Source of the DNA: JBLMZI01 sp050258755 | GTDB taxonomy: Bacteria; Bacillota; Syntrophomonadia; Syntrophomonadales; DTU052 | DNA: 64,000 nucleotides | Assembly (NCBI GenBank): GCA_050258755.1 | Contig: JBLMZI010000010.1 | Coordinates: 1-64,000 of the forward strand | Direction: 5' to 3' | Part shown: one piece after another, positions 16,245 through 24,340 of the stretch | Position numbering within the stretch: the first letter of the stretch is position 1 | Layout of the letters: every line of letters begins with the position of its first letter | Position numbers and translations under genes: made by a program | The notes under the pieces: model-generated | The model's input: only the letters and a program-made list of their open reading frames with translations | What the model was told of the DNA's origin: nothing | Databases searched by the model: none

Positions 16245-17033
16245 ATGAGTACTGACAAAGTAACGATCGAGCGGGACGGGCACGTTCTGATGATCGGGCT
16301 CAACCGTCCGGAAAAACGGAATGCGTATGACCTGGATATGTTTTGGGCGATGGCCGAGGCGTACGGCGAACTGAACAGCAACCCCGACTTGCGCTGCGGG
16401 CTGCTCTTTGCCCATGGGCCCCATTTCAGTTCCGGTCTGGACCTGCCCAAATGGGGTGAAGTCTTTTCGACCGGGGTCTATCCTGAAATGCCGGCGAACT
16501 GCGTTGATCCGTACGGCCTGGACGAGGACCGCCGGCTGACCAAACCGCTGGTCATGGCCGTTCAAGGGATTTGCTACACCTTTGCCTGGGAACTGCTGTT
16601 AACCGCTGATATCCGGGTCGCGGCGTCTGACCTCCGGCTGGCCCAGCTGGAAGTGAAACGCGGGATCTTCCCGGTCGGCGGCGCCACGGTTCGTATGTTC
16701 CGGGAAATCGGCTGGGGCAACGCTATGCGGTATCTCTTTACCGGGGACGAGATGAATGCCGAGACCGCGTTCCGCCTGGGGCTGGTGCAGGAAGTCACTG
16801 AGCCCGGTAAACAACTGGAGAAAGCCCTGGAAATCGCGCACAAGATCTGCAATCAGGCACCGCTCGGGGTTCAGGCGATTCTGAAATCGGCGCGGCAGGC
16901 CAGGCTCGACGGGGACCGGTTTGCCATGACCCAGCTCCTGCCGGCATTGATGCCGATCATGCGGAGCCAGGACGCCGCTGAAGGCCTGCAGGCCTTTATT
17001 GAGCGCCGGGAAGCCAATTTTAAGGGCTGCTAG
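16245..17033 (+). CDS. Enoyl-CoA hydratase/isomerase family protein (crotonase)
   Basis: 263 aa. Crotonase fold with the oxyanion-hole segment HFSSGLDL (about 60-67). Both catalytic glutamates appear conserved: E116 in AWELLLTAD and E136 in QLEVKRGIFPVGG. It would hydrate or isomerise enoyl-CoA in acyl-CoA oxidation or synthesis. ATG 16245 matches the usual start of the family; AAGGAG lies 12 bases upstream, and the earlier in-frame starts lack a site. It is followed 18 bases later by a small conserved gene, then a terminator, so they form an operon. The substrate is not evident. Confidence 0.85.
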   Translation: MSTDKVTIERDGHVLMIGLNRPEKRNAYDLDMFWAMAEAYGELNSNPDLRCGLLFAHGPHFSSGLDLPKWGEVFSTGVYPEMPANCVDPYGLDEDRRLTKPLVMAVQGICYTFAWELLLTADIRVAASDLRLAQLEVKRGIFPVGGATVRMFREIGWGNAMRYLFTGDEMNAETAFRLGLVQEVTEPGKQLEKALEIAHKICNQAPLGVQAILKSARQARLDGDRFAMTQLLPALMPIMRSQDAAEGLQAFIERREANFKGC

Positions 17034-17051
17034 ATTCAAGCGACGAGGTGT

Positions 17052-17366
17052 ATGATGAAACCGGAATTCGATACCGCTCGGGCGGCAGAAATGATCGGGA
17101 AACGGATTATGGTGAATGCGCTGGTGCATAATCGTGACGCATTCGTGGTGGACGAGGTCCAGTTTTATGGGGAGATCGTTCGGGTGAACGAAACGGAAGG
17201 CATCGTGATCCGGCGCGCAGATACCGGAGAGGAATACTGCCTGCCGTCGGAACTGGAGGCGATCCAGCCGGCACCGCCGGGGGAATATGTATTTCAGGGC
17301 AGCGGCGAAGTGGTCGTGAATCCTGATTATATGGCGAACTGGGTCAATTTCAAAACCCGGTTCTAA
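17052..17366 (+). CDS. Hypothetical protein co-transcribed with the crotonase
   Basis: 104 aa, cytoplasmic, mixed alpha/beta, acidic. The centre (EVQFYGEIVRVNETEGIVI then TGEEYCLPSELEAIQPA) looks like a small beta barrel. I recognise no family. Start at ATG 17052 or the adjacent ATG 17055 after GAGG. It follows the enoyl-CoA hydratase by 18 bases and shares its terminator, so a link with that enzyme is likely but undefined. Confidence 0.6.
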   Translation: MMKPEFDTARAAEMIGKRIMVNALVHNRDAFVVDEVQFYGEIVRVNETEGIVIRRADTGEEYCLPSELEAIQPAPPGEYVFQGSGEVVVNPDYMANWVNFKTRF

Positions 17367-17389
17367 AGCCGACAAGGTGTCAAATTGTA

Positions 17390-17420
17390 AAAGCGCCGCT
17401 GTCAAGGCGGCGCTTTTTTA
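17390..17420 (+). terminator. Rho-independent terminator
   Basis: Ten-base stem AAAGCGCCGC/GCGGCGCTTT, loop TGTCAAG, then TTTA. Confidence 0.85.
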
Positions 17421-17458
17421 TTGGCATAGGCCGGATGAATTGCGGGCGGTTAGGGCAA

Positions 17459-17493
17459 AAAAGAAGGGGCTTACGCCTATCGCGATAAGCCCC
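17459..17493 (-). terminator. Terminator of the chemoreceptor gene
   Basis: On the minus strand GGGGCTTA/TAAGCCCC stem followed by TTCTTTTTT, 18 bases past the stop. Confidence 0.75.
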
Positions 17494-17511
17494 CAGAAGC
17501 GGTATTCGTCC

Positions 17512-19605
17512 TTATAGATTGAAGCGGTTGATCAGAGTCCGCATATGCTCTGCCATCTGTGCCAGATTGCCTGCGCTGTGCGCTATCTCGGACATGGAGG
17601 CCGACTGTTCTTCGGCCGCCGCCGAAATCGTCTGGGTGTCGTCCGCGGTGGTCACCGCGACCTGCCGGACGCTTTCGACCGATTCGACCATGGCGGTGCT
17701 GGAACCGGCCAGCCCGTGAGCGGCCTGGCTGATCGCCTGAATCTGCTGGTTCAGATCCTGGATCAGGGTCACAATCTGATTAAACTGCTCGCCGGTCGCG
17801 GCGATGACTTCGGTACCCTGGCGAACCTCGTCGGTGCCATGCTGCATGGTTTCCACCACCTGCGTCGTTTCCCGCCCGATTTCAGTGATGAGCTGGGTAA
17901 TCTGCATGGCTGCTTCGCGGGATTGTTCCGCCAGGTTTCTGACTTCCTGGGCAACGACGGCAAATCCCCGACCGGCTTCCCCGGCGCGGGCTGCCTCAAT
18001 CGCGGCATTCAGGGCCAGCAGGTTGGTCTGCTCCGCGATGCCGGTAATCACATCGACGATTTCCACGATCTGATTGGAACTGCTGCCCAGGTTCCGGACC
18101 GATTGGGCCGACTTACTAACCACATCATTGATGATCGACATTTGCGCCGTTGCCCGGTGTGCCGCCTGTCCGCCTTCGACCGCGGCCTGCGCGGTCCGCT
18201 CGGATTTCTGGGAGACTTCGGACGCATTCGCCGAGATATGATTGATGGCTGAGGTCATTTCCTTGACCACCATCGCCGATTTTTGAGCGGTTCCGACTTG
18301 ATCGCCGGCGCCGTTGGCCACCCGCAGCACCGTTTCCGCGACCTGGGAAGCCGCGGCCGCCGATTCCTCGGAACCGGAAGCCAACTGTTCCGATAGGCTG
18401 GCGATCTGAAGACTGGCATCCGAAACCTCGGTGACCAGATTCCGGATATGGGCCAGCATGGTCTTGAATGAGCGGACCAGTGCGGAAATCTCCTTGGTAT
18501 CCGTCTCGTTCAGCTCCACTTCGCTGAGATTTCCGCTCGCCATCGATTCGGTAACTTCCACCAGGACTTCGAGCGGTTTGGAAATCTTGCGGGCAACGAT
18601 GTTAACCGCGATCACGACGAGGAGCAGCGCGATGATCAGGATGCCGACCGACAGGTACAGCAGCTGGTTGGCCGCCCCGTCGATGACCGCCTGAGGAATC
18701 ATCAAGCCCATGGTCCAGCCGGGGGTCTTGATCGGGCTGTAGAACAGATAGCCGTCGACGCCTAAAAACGAAGTTTTTACGTAATCGCGTTTCCCGCTGG
18801 TAATCTGTTTGGCAAGCTCGACGCTTGCGCCCTTATCGGTCAGCTTCTCCTTGGTCGGGAAAATGGTAAAGGGCTTGCCTTCGGCCGGTTTCACCTGGAT
18901 CGTACCGATCTTGTCCGCGGTAATGCCCTTGCCGGAAACGACGGCGAATTTGCCTTCTTTATCCACCATGAAGATAAATGACGCCTCTTGGGGAAGACTT
19001 TGCGCTACAATCTCCTGGGTTTTGGTCAGCATGAAGTCAGCGGCCATGACCCCAACTTTTTTATTGTCTGCACTAAAAATCGGAGTGGATACGGTCGTTA
19101 CCAGCAAGCCGGCCTGGCTGGCTACAGTCGGATCTCCGAGATATGGAGTGACCCAACCGGTCTTCTCGGTTTCCAATGCCTGAACATACCAGGGCCGAGT
19201 CTCCGGTTTCCAGTTCGGGTCCGGGACCCACTCGTCATCTTCGGTTGCCATCATCGGATTAAGGGCACTCTGGGTGTATAAGAGGGCCATGTCCGGATCG
19301 CTCTTTTTGATCCGCTGTATTTCACGCACGCTCGGCCAGTAAAGGTTTTCAATTTTGACTGGCTGGCTGATGAAGTCAACGGTGGCGGCTGACCGGGCCA
19401 GGTCTTCAACCACCCGGTTCTTCGAATGGAACCATCCATCCAGTTCGGCAGCCACGACACTGACGGTGCACTGGAAGCGAGCGGTCGCATTCTCTTTAAT
19501 TTTTTGACGGGCGACCATAAAGCTTACCGCGGCGGAAACGCCCATCGCGATAATCACTACAACACAGATCAGCGACAGAATTCTAGCTCTAATACTTCGT
19601 TTCAT
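17512..19605 (-). CDS. Methyl-accepting chemotaxis protein with dCache ligand domain
   Basis: 697 aa. A first helix at about 8-30, an extracellular double-Cache domain to about 315 and a second helix at about 318-338 are followed by HAMP and a long signalling coiled coil. The highly conserved hairpin tip EQTNLLALNAAIEAARAGE lies near residue 540. In the distal part of the Cache pocket are R-P-W-Y and a following Asp (MAADF), which resemble the amino-acid-binding dCache motif. The usual first Tyr appears to be Trp, so the ligand class is uncertain. GGAGGGGGG precedes the ATG. It is a single gene and implies a motile cell with a Che system elsewhere. Confidence 0.9.
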   Translation of the reverse strand: MKRSIRARILSLICVVVIIAMGVSAAVSFMVARQKIKENATARFQCTVSVVAAELDGWFHSKNRVVEDLARSAATVDFISQPVKIENLYWPSVREIQRIKKSDPDMALLYTQSALNPMMATEDDEWVPDPNWKPETRPWYVQALETEKTGWVTPYLGDPTVASQAGLLVTTVSTPIFSADNKKVGVMAADFMLTKTQEIVAQSLPQEASFIFMVDKEGKFAVVSGKGITADKIGTIQVKPAEGKPFTIFPTKEKLTDKGASVELAKQITSGKRDYVKTSFLGVDGYLFYSPIKTPGWTMGLMIPQAVIDGAANQLLYLSVGILIIALLLVVIAVNIVARKISKPLEVLVEVTESMASGNLSEVELNETDTKEISALVRSFKTMLAHIRNLVTEVSDASLQIASLSEQLASGSEESAAAASQVAETVLRVANGAGDQVGTAQKSAMVVKEMTSAINHISANASEVSQKSERTAQAAVEGGQAAHRATAQMSIINDVVSKSAQSVRNLGSSSNQIVEIVDVITGIAEQTNLLALNAAIEAARAGEAGRGFAVVAQEVRNLAEQSREAAMQITQLITEIGRETTQVVETMQHGTDEVRQGTEVIAATGEQFNQIVTLIQDLNQQIQAISQAAHGLAGSSTAMVESVESVRQVAVTTADDTQTISAAAEEQSASMSEIAHSAGNLAQMAEHMRTLINRFNL

Positions 19606-19873
19606 CTGGAAACCCCCCTCCGGCTATTCGCGAAAAAAGTGTATATTTTGAAAATTCGGCTCAACAAATGGATTTTCCTGCCTGTTTATTTAAAACATCC
19701 AAAAAAGATCAATAATTAATGATGACATAGCCTGGAAGGAGTTCACGGCACCAAAGCAGAATGTACGAAAGAATGGTTGTTTCAGGGATTTTGCCGCTGG
19801 CTTGTCTGTATGAATGAAATTGCATCCGATTATACAGGCATTAAATGAAAGACAAAGAAGGAGGAACTTGCAC

Positions 19874-20419
19874 ATGGACGGTCAACAGCCGTTGAACCAA
19901 GTGGCGGAAACTGGAGAGCCGGCGGTGATGGAAGCTCCACTGATGACAGCCTCGCCGTCGACGGACGCCGGGGAAAATCTGAAGTCATCCGACCGGGATT
20001 TTTACCAGCAGCTGCGGGATAAGATCCGCAAATGGCTCGAATCCGATGCGGGGAAAACCAACAAATGGGCCGAGTATATCCTGGTCGTTCCGGACGTGTT
20101 TCATTTGCTGTGCAAATTGACCCTGGAGCCGGAGGTCATGCTCGCGGACAAGGCCAAGCTGGCGGTGGCGGTTGCCTACTATGTGTCGCCGCTTGATCTG
20201 CTGCCCGAGTTGATCCTGGGTCCGGTCGGCTATGCCGATGATCTGGCGCTTGCCTGCTTTGTGCTGAATTCGATCGTGAACAACACTGATTCTGAGGTGA
20301 TCAAGCGGCATTGGGCCGGAGAAGGAGACATTCTCGATATCGTTCAAAAGGTGCTGAAAACAGCCGATGAAATGATCGGCTCAGGCCTTTGGACCAAGAT
20401 TCGAAAAATGGTAGGGTGA
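19874..20419 (+). CDS. YkvA/DUF1232 family protein
   Basis: 181 aa from ATG 19874, with AGGAGG about ten bases upstream. The first 50 residues are Pro/Ser/Ala rich and probably disordered. The DUF1232 helix pair lies at about 90-135, with the family core YYVSPLDLLPELILGPVGYADDL. Members are small, helical and often membrane-associated, and their function is unknown. It is first in a run of four genes on the same strand with gaps of 28, 50 and 45 bases. Confidence 0.75.
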   Translation: MDGQQPLNQVAETGEPAVMEAPLMTASPSTDAGENLKSSDRDFYQQLRDKIRKWLESDAGKTNKWAEYILVVPDVFHLLCKLTLEPEVMLADKAKLAVAVAYYVSPLDLLPELILGPVGYADDLALACFVLNSIVNNTDSEVIKRHWAGEGDILDIVQKVLKTADEMIGSGLWTKIRKMVG

Positions 20420-20447
20420 CCGCGGTACGGGCAAAGGAGGGGCAGCG

Positions 20448-21107
20448 ATGATCAGAAGCAAGAAGTTATTGATCGGTCTTGCGGTCGTGTTTGTTCTGGT
20501 CGCCGGAATTATGACCTATTCCTCTGTCTTTTTCAACCGGCCGACCCAAGGACCGAGGATCCCAAAATATGCCGAGCCAAAACCGGCTTTGCTGGTGATC
20601 GACATCCAGGAAGATTACACCGGCACAACGGCTGAAAAGCCGTTCCCGGTAAAGAACGCCGGACCGTTTATCGCCTCCGTGAACCGGGTGATCGGCCGGG
20701 CTGCCGTCGACAAGATGCTGGTGATCTACATCCGGCAGGAGTTTTCAGAAAGCGCCCGGTATTTCCCGGGAGCCGCCGCGATTCGGGGAACCCGCGGCGC
20801 TCGGCTTGATCAACGGGTGCTCAAAGTATCCGATCATGAGCTGACCAAAACGGTAGGCGACGCTTTTTCGAATCCCGCGCTCAGCGCGCTGCTGGCCGAA
20901 AATCAGGTTAACGCGCTGTACCTGGTCGGCTTGGACGGGGAATACTGTGTGCACAATACCGCGCGCGGCGCGTTAAACCGCGGATATAAGGTCCATATCG
21001 TCACCGACGCGATCGCGCTGCAGCGGCCCGAGAAGTTTGATGTTTTGCTGCGGGAATACCGGTCAGAAGGCATTGGTCTTATCACTAGCGATGCCTTTCA
21101 CCCTTAA
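20448..21107 (+). CDS. Isochorismatase-like cysteine hydrolase with N-terminal membrane anchor
   Basis: 219 aa. Residues 7-27 form one hydrophobic helix, and no signal peptidase motif is clear, so the enzyme is probably tethered outside the cytoplasmic membrane. The hydrolase domain carries the family triad D52 (LLVIDIQEDY), K134 (ELTKTVGDAF) and C167 (GLDGEYCVHNTA). The family hydrolyses isochorismate, nicotinamide or other amides and is normally cytoplasmic, so the anchor is unusual. GGAGGGG precedes ATG 20448. Second gene of a four-gene run. Substrate unknown. Confidence 0.8.
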   Translation: MIRSKKLLIGLAVVFVLVAGIMTYSSVFFNRPTQGPRIPKYAEPKPALLVIDIQEDYTGTTAEKPFPVKNAGPFIASVNRVIGRAAVDKMLVIYIRQEFSESARYFPGAAAIRGTRGARLDQRVLKVSDHELTKTVGDAFSNPALSALLAENQVNALYLVGLDGEYCVHNTARGALNRGYKVHIVTDAIALQRPEKFDVLLREYRSEGIGLITSDAFHP

Positions 21108-21157
21108 AGCTGTCAATAACGGCACCGAAACGCTGAGGCAAAAAAAGGAGGAGCGGC

Positions 21158-21706
21158 ATGGCACTGTATGAATTTGAAGGTAAGCGGCCCACGATCAGCA
21201 GGGAGGCGTTCGTCCATCCCGAAGCGGTGCTGATCGGGGATGTCGTCATCGGCGCCCGCTGCTATATCGGCGCAGGGACCGTCATGCGCGGCGACACAGG
21301 AACGATCGTGATTGGCGACGGTTCCAATATCCAGGATGGCTGCGTCCTGCACACTGAGCCGGGTACCAGGGCGGTGATCGGTCAGGATTGCCTGATCGGA
21401 CACTGCGTCATGCTGCATGGGCCTCTGGAGATGGGCGATCGGGTGATGGTCGGCATGAGCGCGACCGTGCTGGCCGGGTGCGAATTGGGGGAAGGCTGTG
21501 CGGTTGCGGCCGGAAGCCTGGTCAAGCAGAACGCCCGGGTTGCGGCCGGGAAAATGATGATGGGCCTGCCGGCGAAGGAAGTCGGCGAAATCACTGAAAA
21601 CGCGGCTATTTTTACTGATCTTGGCGTGAAACTGTACCAGGATCTCGCGGCCCGCTCCCTGGCCAGCATGAAGCGGATTGAAAACCCGGCTGAATGCATG
21701 ATTTGA
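21158..21706 (+). CDS. Gamma-class carbonic anhydrase-like hexapeptide protein (PaaY/CaiE type)
   Basis: 182 aa, left-handed beta-helix of hexapeptide repeats. The three zinc ligands of gamma-carbonic anhydrases are conserved as H65 (VLHTEPG), H82 (IGHCV) and H87 (MLHGPL), with GDGSNIQDG before them. PaaY-type members act as carbonic anhydrases or as thioesterases on CoA esters, which would suit the acyl-CoA genes in this window. AGGAG precedes the ATG. Third gene in its run. Confidence 0.85.
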   Translation: MALYEFEGKRPTISREAFVHPEAVLIGDVVIGARCYIGAGTVMRGDTGTIVIGDGSNIQDGCVLHTEPGTRAVIGQDCLIGHCVMLHGPLEMGDRVMVGMSATVLAGCELGEGCAVAAGSLVKQNARVAAGKMMMGLPAKEVGEITENAAIFTDLGVKLYQDLAARSLASMKRIENPAECMI

Positions 21707-21751
21707 TCAGGGTGGAGGCCCGGCTATTTTAGATCAAAAGCGGAGGCCACG

Positions 21752-22069
21752 ATGAAGATCGCGATCGGACTCATTCTTACGCTTATCATCCCGTTGTTTT
21801 TGATTTCCGGGATTCGGGTCCCGCTGTTGCGCGGGCTGCTTCGGCTGCCGGCTCCGGTGATCACCGGGGAGCAGGCGGTTGCAATCGCTCGCCGGGAATT
21901 TGCCGTGATGGGACATGGCGAACTGCACCGGCAGGGCTTGCACACCTGGACCGTGCGTGCGGTGAACGCGGAAAACGAGCCATTAGACGTCTTCATTGAT
22001 AATCAGACCGGCCGTATTTTGGGCCTTGGCGGGTGGCTGGAAGCAGGGCCGCCGCCTGAGCATGAATAA
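21752..22069 (+). CDS. Small secreted or membrane-anchored PepSY-like protein
   Basis: 105 aa. A hydrophobic N-terminus (about 3-20) acts as signal or anchor. The following 70 residues resemble a single PepSY unit: ITGEQAVAIARREF, a beta hairpin WTVRAVNAENEPLDVFID and the usual N-x-x-T-G-(R/K)-I-L ending. PepSY domains inhibit peptidases or act as extracytoplasmic modulators. GGAGG precedes ATG 21752. Last gene of the four-gene run. Assignment rests on the pattern and the short length. Confidence 0.6.
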   Translation: MKIAIGLILTLIIPLFLISGIRVPLLRGLLRLPAPVITGEQAVAIARREFAVMGHGELHRQGLHTWTVRAVNAENEPLDVFIDNQTGRILGLGGWLEAGPPPEHE

Positions 22070-22147
22070 TCGGTTCGCCCGCGACAGTGGAATCTATCGA
22101 ACGAAGCGAACCCGTTGAAGCCCGTTTTGGCACCGGGTGTTTGTCTT

Positions 22148-23359
22148 TTATGAGGGGTTTGGCGGCAGAGCAGCCAGTAAATCCGCTTGTTTCAGATACC
22201 AACTGACCGGTTCATACGGCCCGAATCCAATCAGTCCCTCATGATTGATGCCGCGCAGGGTCCCCATAAAGTTCCACACGCCATCCCGAATCTCCCCGTC
22301 ATATTCCCGAATCCGGTCCGGCGAATCAAGTTTTGGCCCTTCCATCGAGTAGGTGTTGACCCAGCCATCATTCGCCAGCCAGTTATGATTGATCACTGGC
22401 CTGGGGAACGGGCGTTCAAACAAACCCATAAAGTAGGTGTTCGGCAGCAGAGACGGATTGGTCAGGGCATCGGGCGAAGGAAGTTCCTGTCCGGTCGTTG
22501 GCAGGGTCCAGGTGGAACGGCTGGCCCAGGAAAAATAATACACACCGCGGTGGGTTTTCACCCAGCGATTCATCTCCTGAGCGCCTTCGGGGGTCAGGTC
22601 CCGCAGGCTGAAATCGAGGGTCGGGGTCCACAACCGGCTGCCGAACAATCGCTGAAAGTAGCGGTCCGGCGCTTCGCCACTGTACGGATGAATTCCCCAG
22701 TGATCCAGTTTAAAATCGTAGATCATCCGGGTGAACTGCGGCTGAAAGGCCGCGGCCGTGGCAATCTGCTGCTGCAGCCAGGGATTCGCCGCGACGAGGC
22801 CGCTGATGACCGTACTGCCATTGTGTGGGGCTGATAGGGTGGACAGGCTGGCAGCCCAGTCGCGGTTGCCGTCAAAAAGCTCCGACATCGGCGGAATGCC
22901 CGGGTGAGCGTCATGATAGCGCAGTTCGGCCTGGGAGCCGGCCCGAAGCAGATGAATTAAAAGCCGGCCGGTTTGGCCGCCCATGCTGTGGCCGATCAGG
23001 TGAATCTTTCTGATGATTCGGCTGTCGTCGCAGGCGGTTCCCCATTCCGGGTACAACCCGCGGCCGGAGAAGTCTTCACCGTAGCGGTCATGGCCGGTCC
23101 GGGATGAATGGGCAGCGCCGTAATCGACTCGGGCCCCGCGAATCTGGGCATAGACCTCACAGGCGCGGTCCCAGTTGCTTGAAAACGGGCCTGGCTGGGT
23201 CCAGGCGGCCTGGTATCCGTTTTGGCGCAGCGCGGAAACGATATCGAACAAGCCGCCCCAGTAGCGGGGCGGCATCTGGTTTTGACCAAACAGGCGCCAG
23301 CCGGGGACCAGAATGATCGGGAATACGTTGCTGCGAACCGGTTCTTCCGTTGTTCTCAC
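22148..23359 (-). CDS. Zinc-dependent lipase-like alpha/beta hydrolase (bacterial lipase family I.5 type)
   Basis: 403 aa. The oxyanion segment VPGWRLFG and nucleophile elbow GHSMGG (S125) are clear; D331 (LANDGWVNT) and H373 (GINHEGLIGF) complete the triad. The segment HSSRTGHDRYGEDF corresponds to the zinc-binding His pair of Geobacillus and Staphylococcus family I.5 lipases. It differs in having G-H-S-M-G rather than A-H-S-Q-G. No signal peptide is visible at the GTG start, whereas family members are secreted. It is 95 bases downstream of a peptidoglycan-binding protein on the same strand. Substrate probably acylglycerols or similar esters. Confidence 0.75.
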   Translation of the reverse strand: MRTTEEPVRSNVFPIILVPGWRLFGQNQMPPRYWGGLFDIVSALRQNGYQAAWTQPGPFSSNWDRACEVYAQIRGARVDYGAAHSSRTGHDRYGEDFSGRGLYPEWGTACDDSRIIRKIHLIGHSMGGQTGRLLIHLLRAGSQAELRYHDAHPGIPPMSELFDGNRDWAASLSTLSAPHNGSTVISGLVAANPWLQQQIATAAAFQPQFTRMIYDFKLDHWGIHPYSGEAPDRYFQRLFGSRLWTPTLDFSLRDLTPEGAQEMNRWVKTHRGVYYFSWASRSTWTLPTTGQELPSPDALTNPSLLPNTYFMGLFERPFPRPVINHNWLANDGWVNTYSMEGPKLDSPDRIREYDGEIRDGVWNFMGTLRGINHEGLIGFGPYEPVSWYLKQADLLAALPPNPS

Positions 23360-23454
23360 TCCTAGCTGTGTTTTTAAGCAGATTTGATGGCTGTTCCTAT
23401 TCTGGCTCGCCAGCGGCGGTTATAGTCATTCAGCCACCCCGGGTTCGCCCATTT

Positions 23455-24186
23455 CTAGTAGACAGCAAGTTTGTAGTAGGTCTGCGGACCGACAATGCCG
23501 TCGACGCCAATGGCTGAGGCTTGCTGCAGCCTGCGTACCGCGGCTTCGGTAGCAGAACCGAAAAATCCGGAGAGATTGCCGGAATAATAGCCGAGTTCGG
23601 TCAAATGCCGCTGGAGCCAATAGACGTCATATCCTTTGCTCCGGTCCCAGCGGCCCTGCTGGAGATAGCGGCTGCCCATCAGGGTATAGTAGTAAATATT
23701 GAAGAAGGTGGCTGGGTCAACCACGCCGGTGTCCGGGAGATGGGTGTCGCGCTGGAACAGTTTGACCGCGGTTTGGGTGCCGGCATCAAAGTAACTGTTG
23801 GCCGGGTGCCCGATCGCGTCCGCAAACTTTTGCGATGTGCTGGAAAGGCGGTTTTGCAGAACCCAGACGTCCCAGCCGGAGTCGCCCTGTTCCAATTCCC
23901 GGGAACCGAAAAGGTTTGCGTTGCCCGGAAGAAAGGGCCCGGTGGGAACGCCCAGGAACAAATAGGTATTCTTGCCGACAATGCCGTCAACCGCGATATT
24001 AAAATAGTCTTGGAACCGGCGCACGGCGGCTTCCGTGGCGGCGCCGAAAGTCCCCTTTTCCGACATGGGTATGTCGGAGCCGATCGGAGGCGGAAGTGCC
24101 TTCAAAAATCCCTGCACCAGTTCCACATCGCTGCCCTGCATCCCGGCCCGCAGGGTGCGGCTTCCGAGGACAAAATAGTTTGCCAA
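23455..24186 (-). CDS. Protein with three peptidoglycan-binding (PG_binding_1) domains
   Basis: 243 aa from TTG 24186, which has AAGGAG eight bases upstream. It consists almost entirely of three PG_binding_1 modules at about 10-78, 85-155 and 160-243. Each has the helix with VQ/LQ pairs and the first and third end in the VDGIVG(P/K)xTY signature; the middle copy is degenerate. There is no catalytic domain and no recognisable signal peptide. Such proteins bind muramyl peptides, as in spore or cell-wall proteins. It is upstream of the lipase-like gene on the same strand. Confidence 0.8.
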   Translation of the reverse strand: MANYFVLGSRTLRAGMQGSDVELVQGFLKALPPPIGSDIPMSEKGTFGAATEAAVRRFQDYFNIAVDGIVGKNTYLFLGVPTGPFLPGNANLFGSRELEQGDSGWDVWVLQNRLSSTSQKFADAIGHPANSYFDAGTQTAVKLFQRDTHLPDTGVVDPATFFNIYYYTLMGSRYLQQGRWDRSKGYDVYWLQRHLTELGYYSGNLSGFFGSATEAAVRRLQQASAIGVDGIVGPQTYYKLAVY

Positions 24187-24277
24187 GCGGATCACTCCTT
24201 TTACAGAACTAATCCACTTTATGAAAGGGACATTGGTTCGGTGCCGTTTGGGGCGCCCCCAGGTCGCTTTGATAATA

Positions 24278-24313
24278 AAGACGAACGGGTGCCGCACTGA
24301 ACGCGGCACCCGT
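24278..24313 (-). terminator. Terminator of the histidine kinase/regulator operon
   Basis: Eleven-base stem ACGGGTGCCGC/GCGGCACCCGT at 24285-24313, followed on the minus strand by TCGTCTTTATT. Confidence 0.65.
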
Positions 24314-24340
24314 CATTTCCTATGCGGTTTTGCCCTTAGA

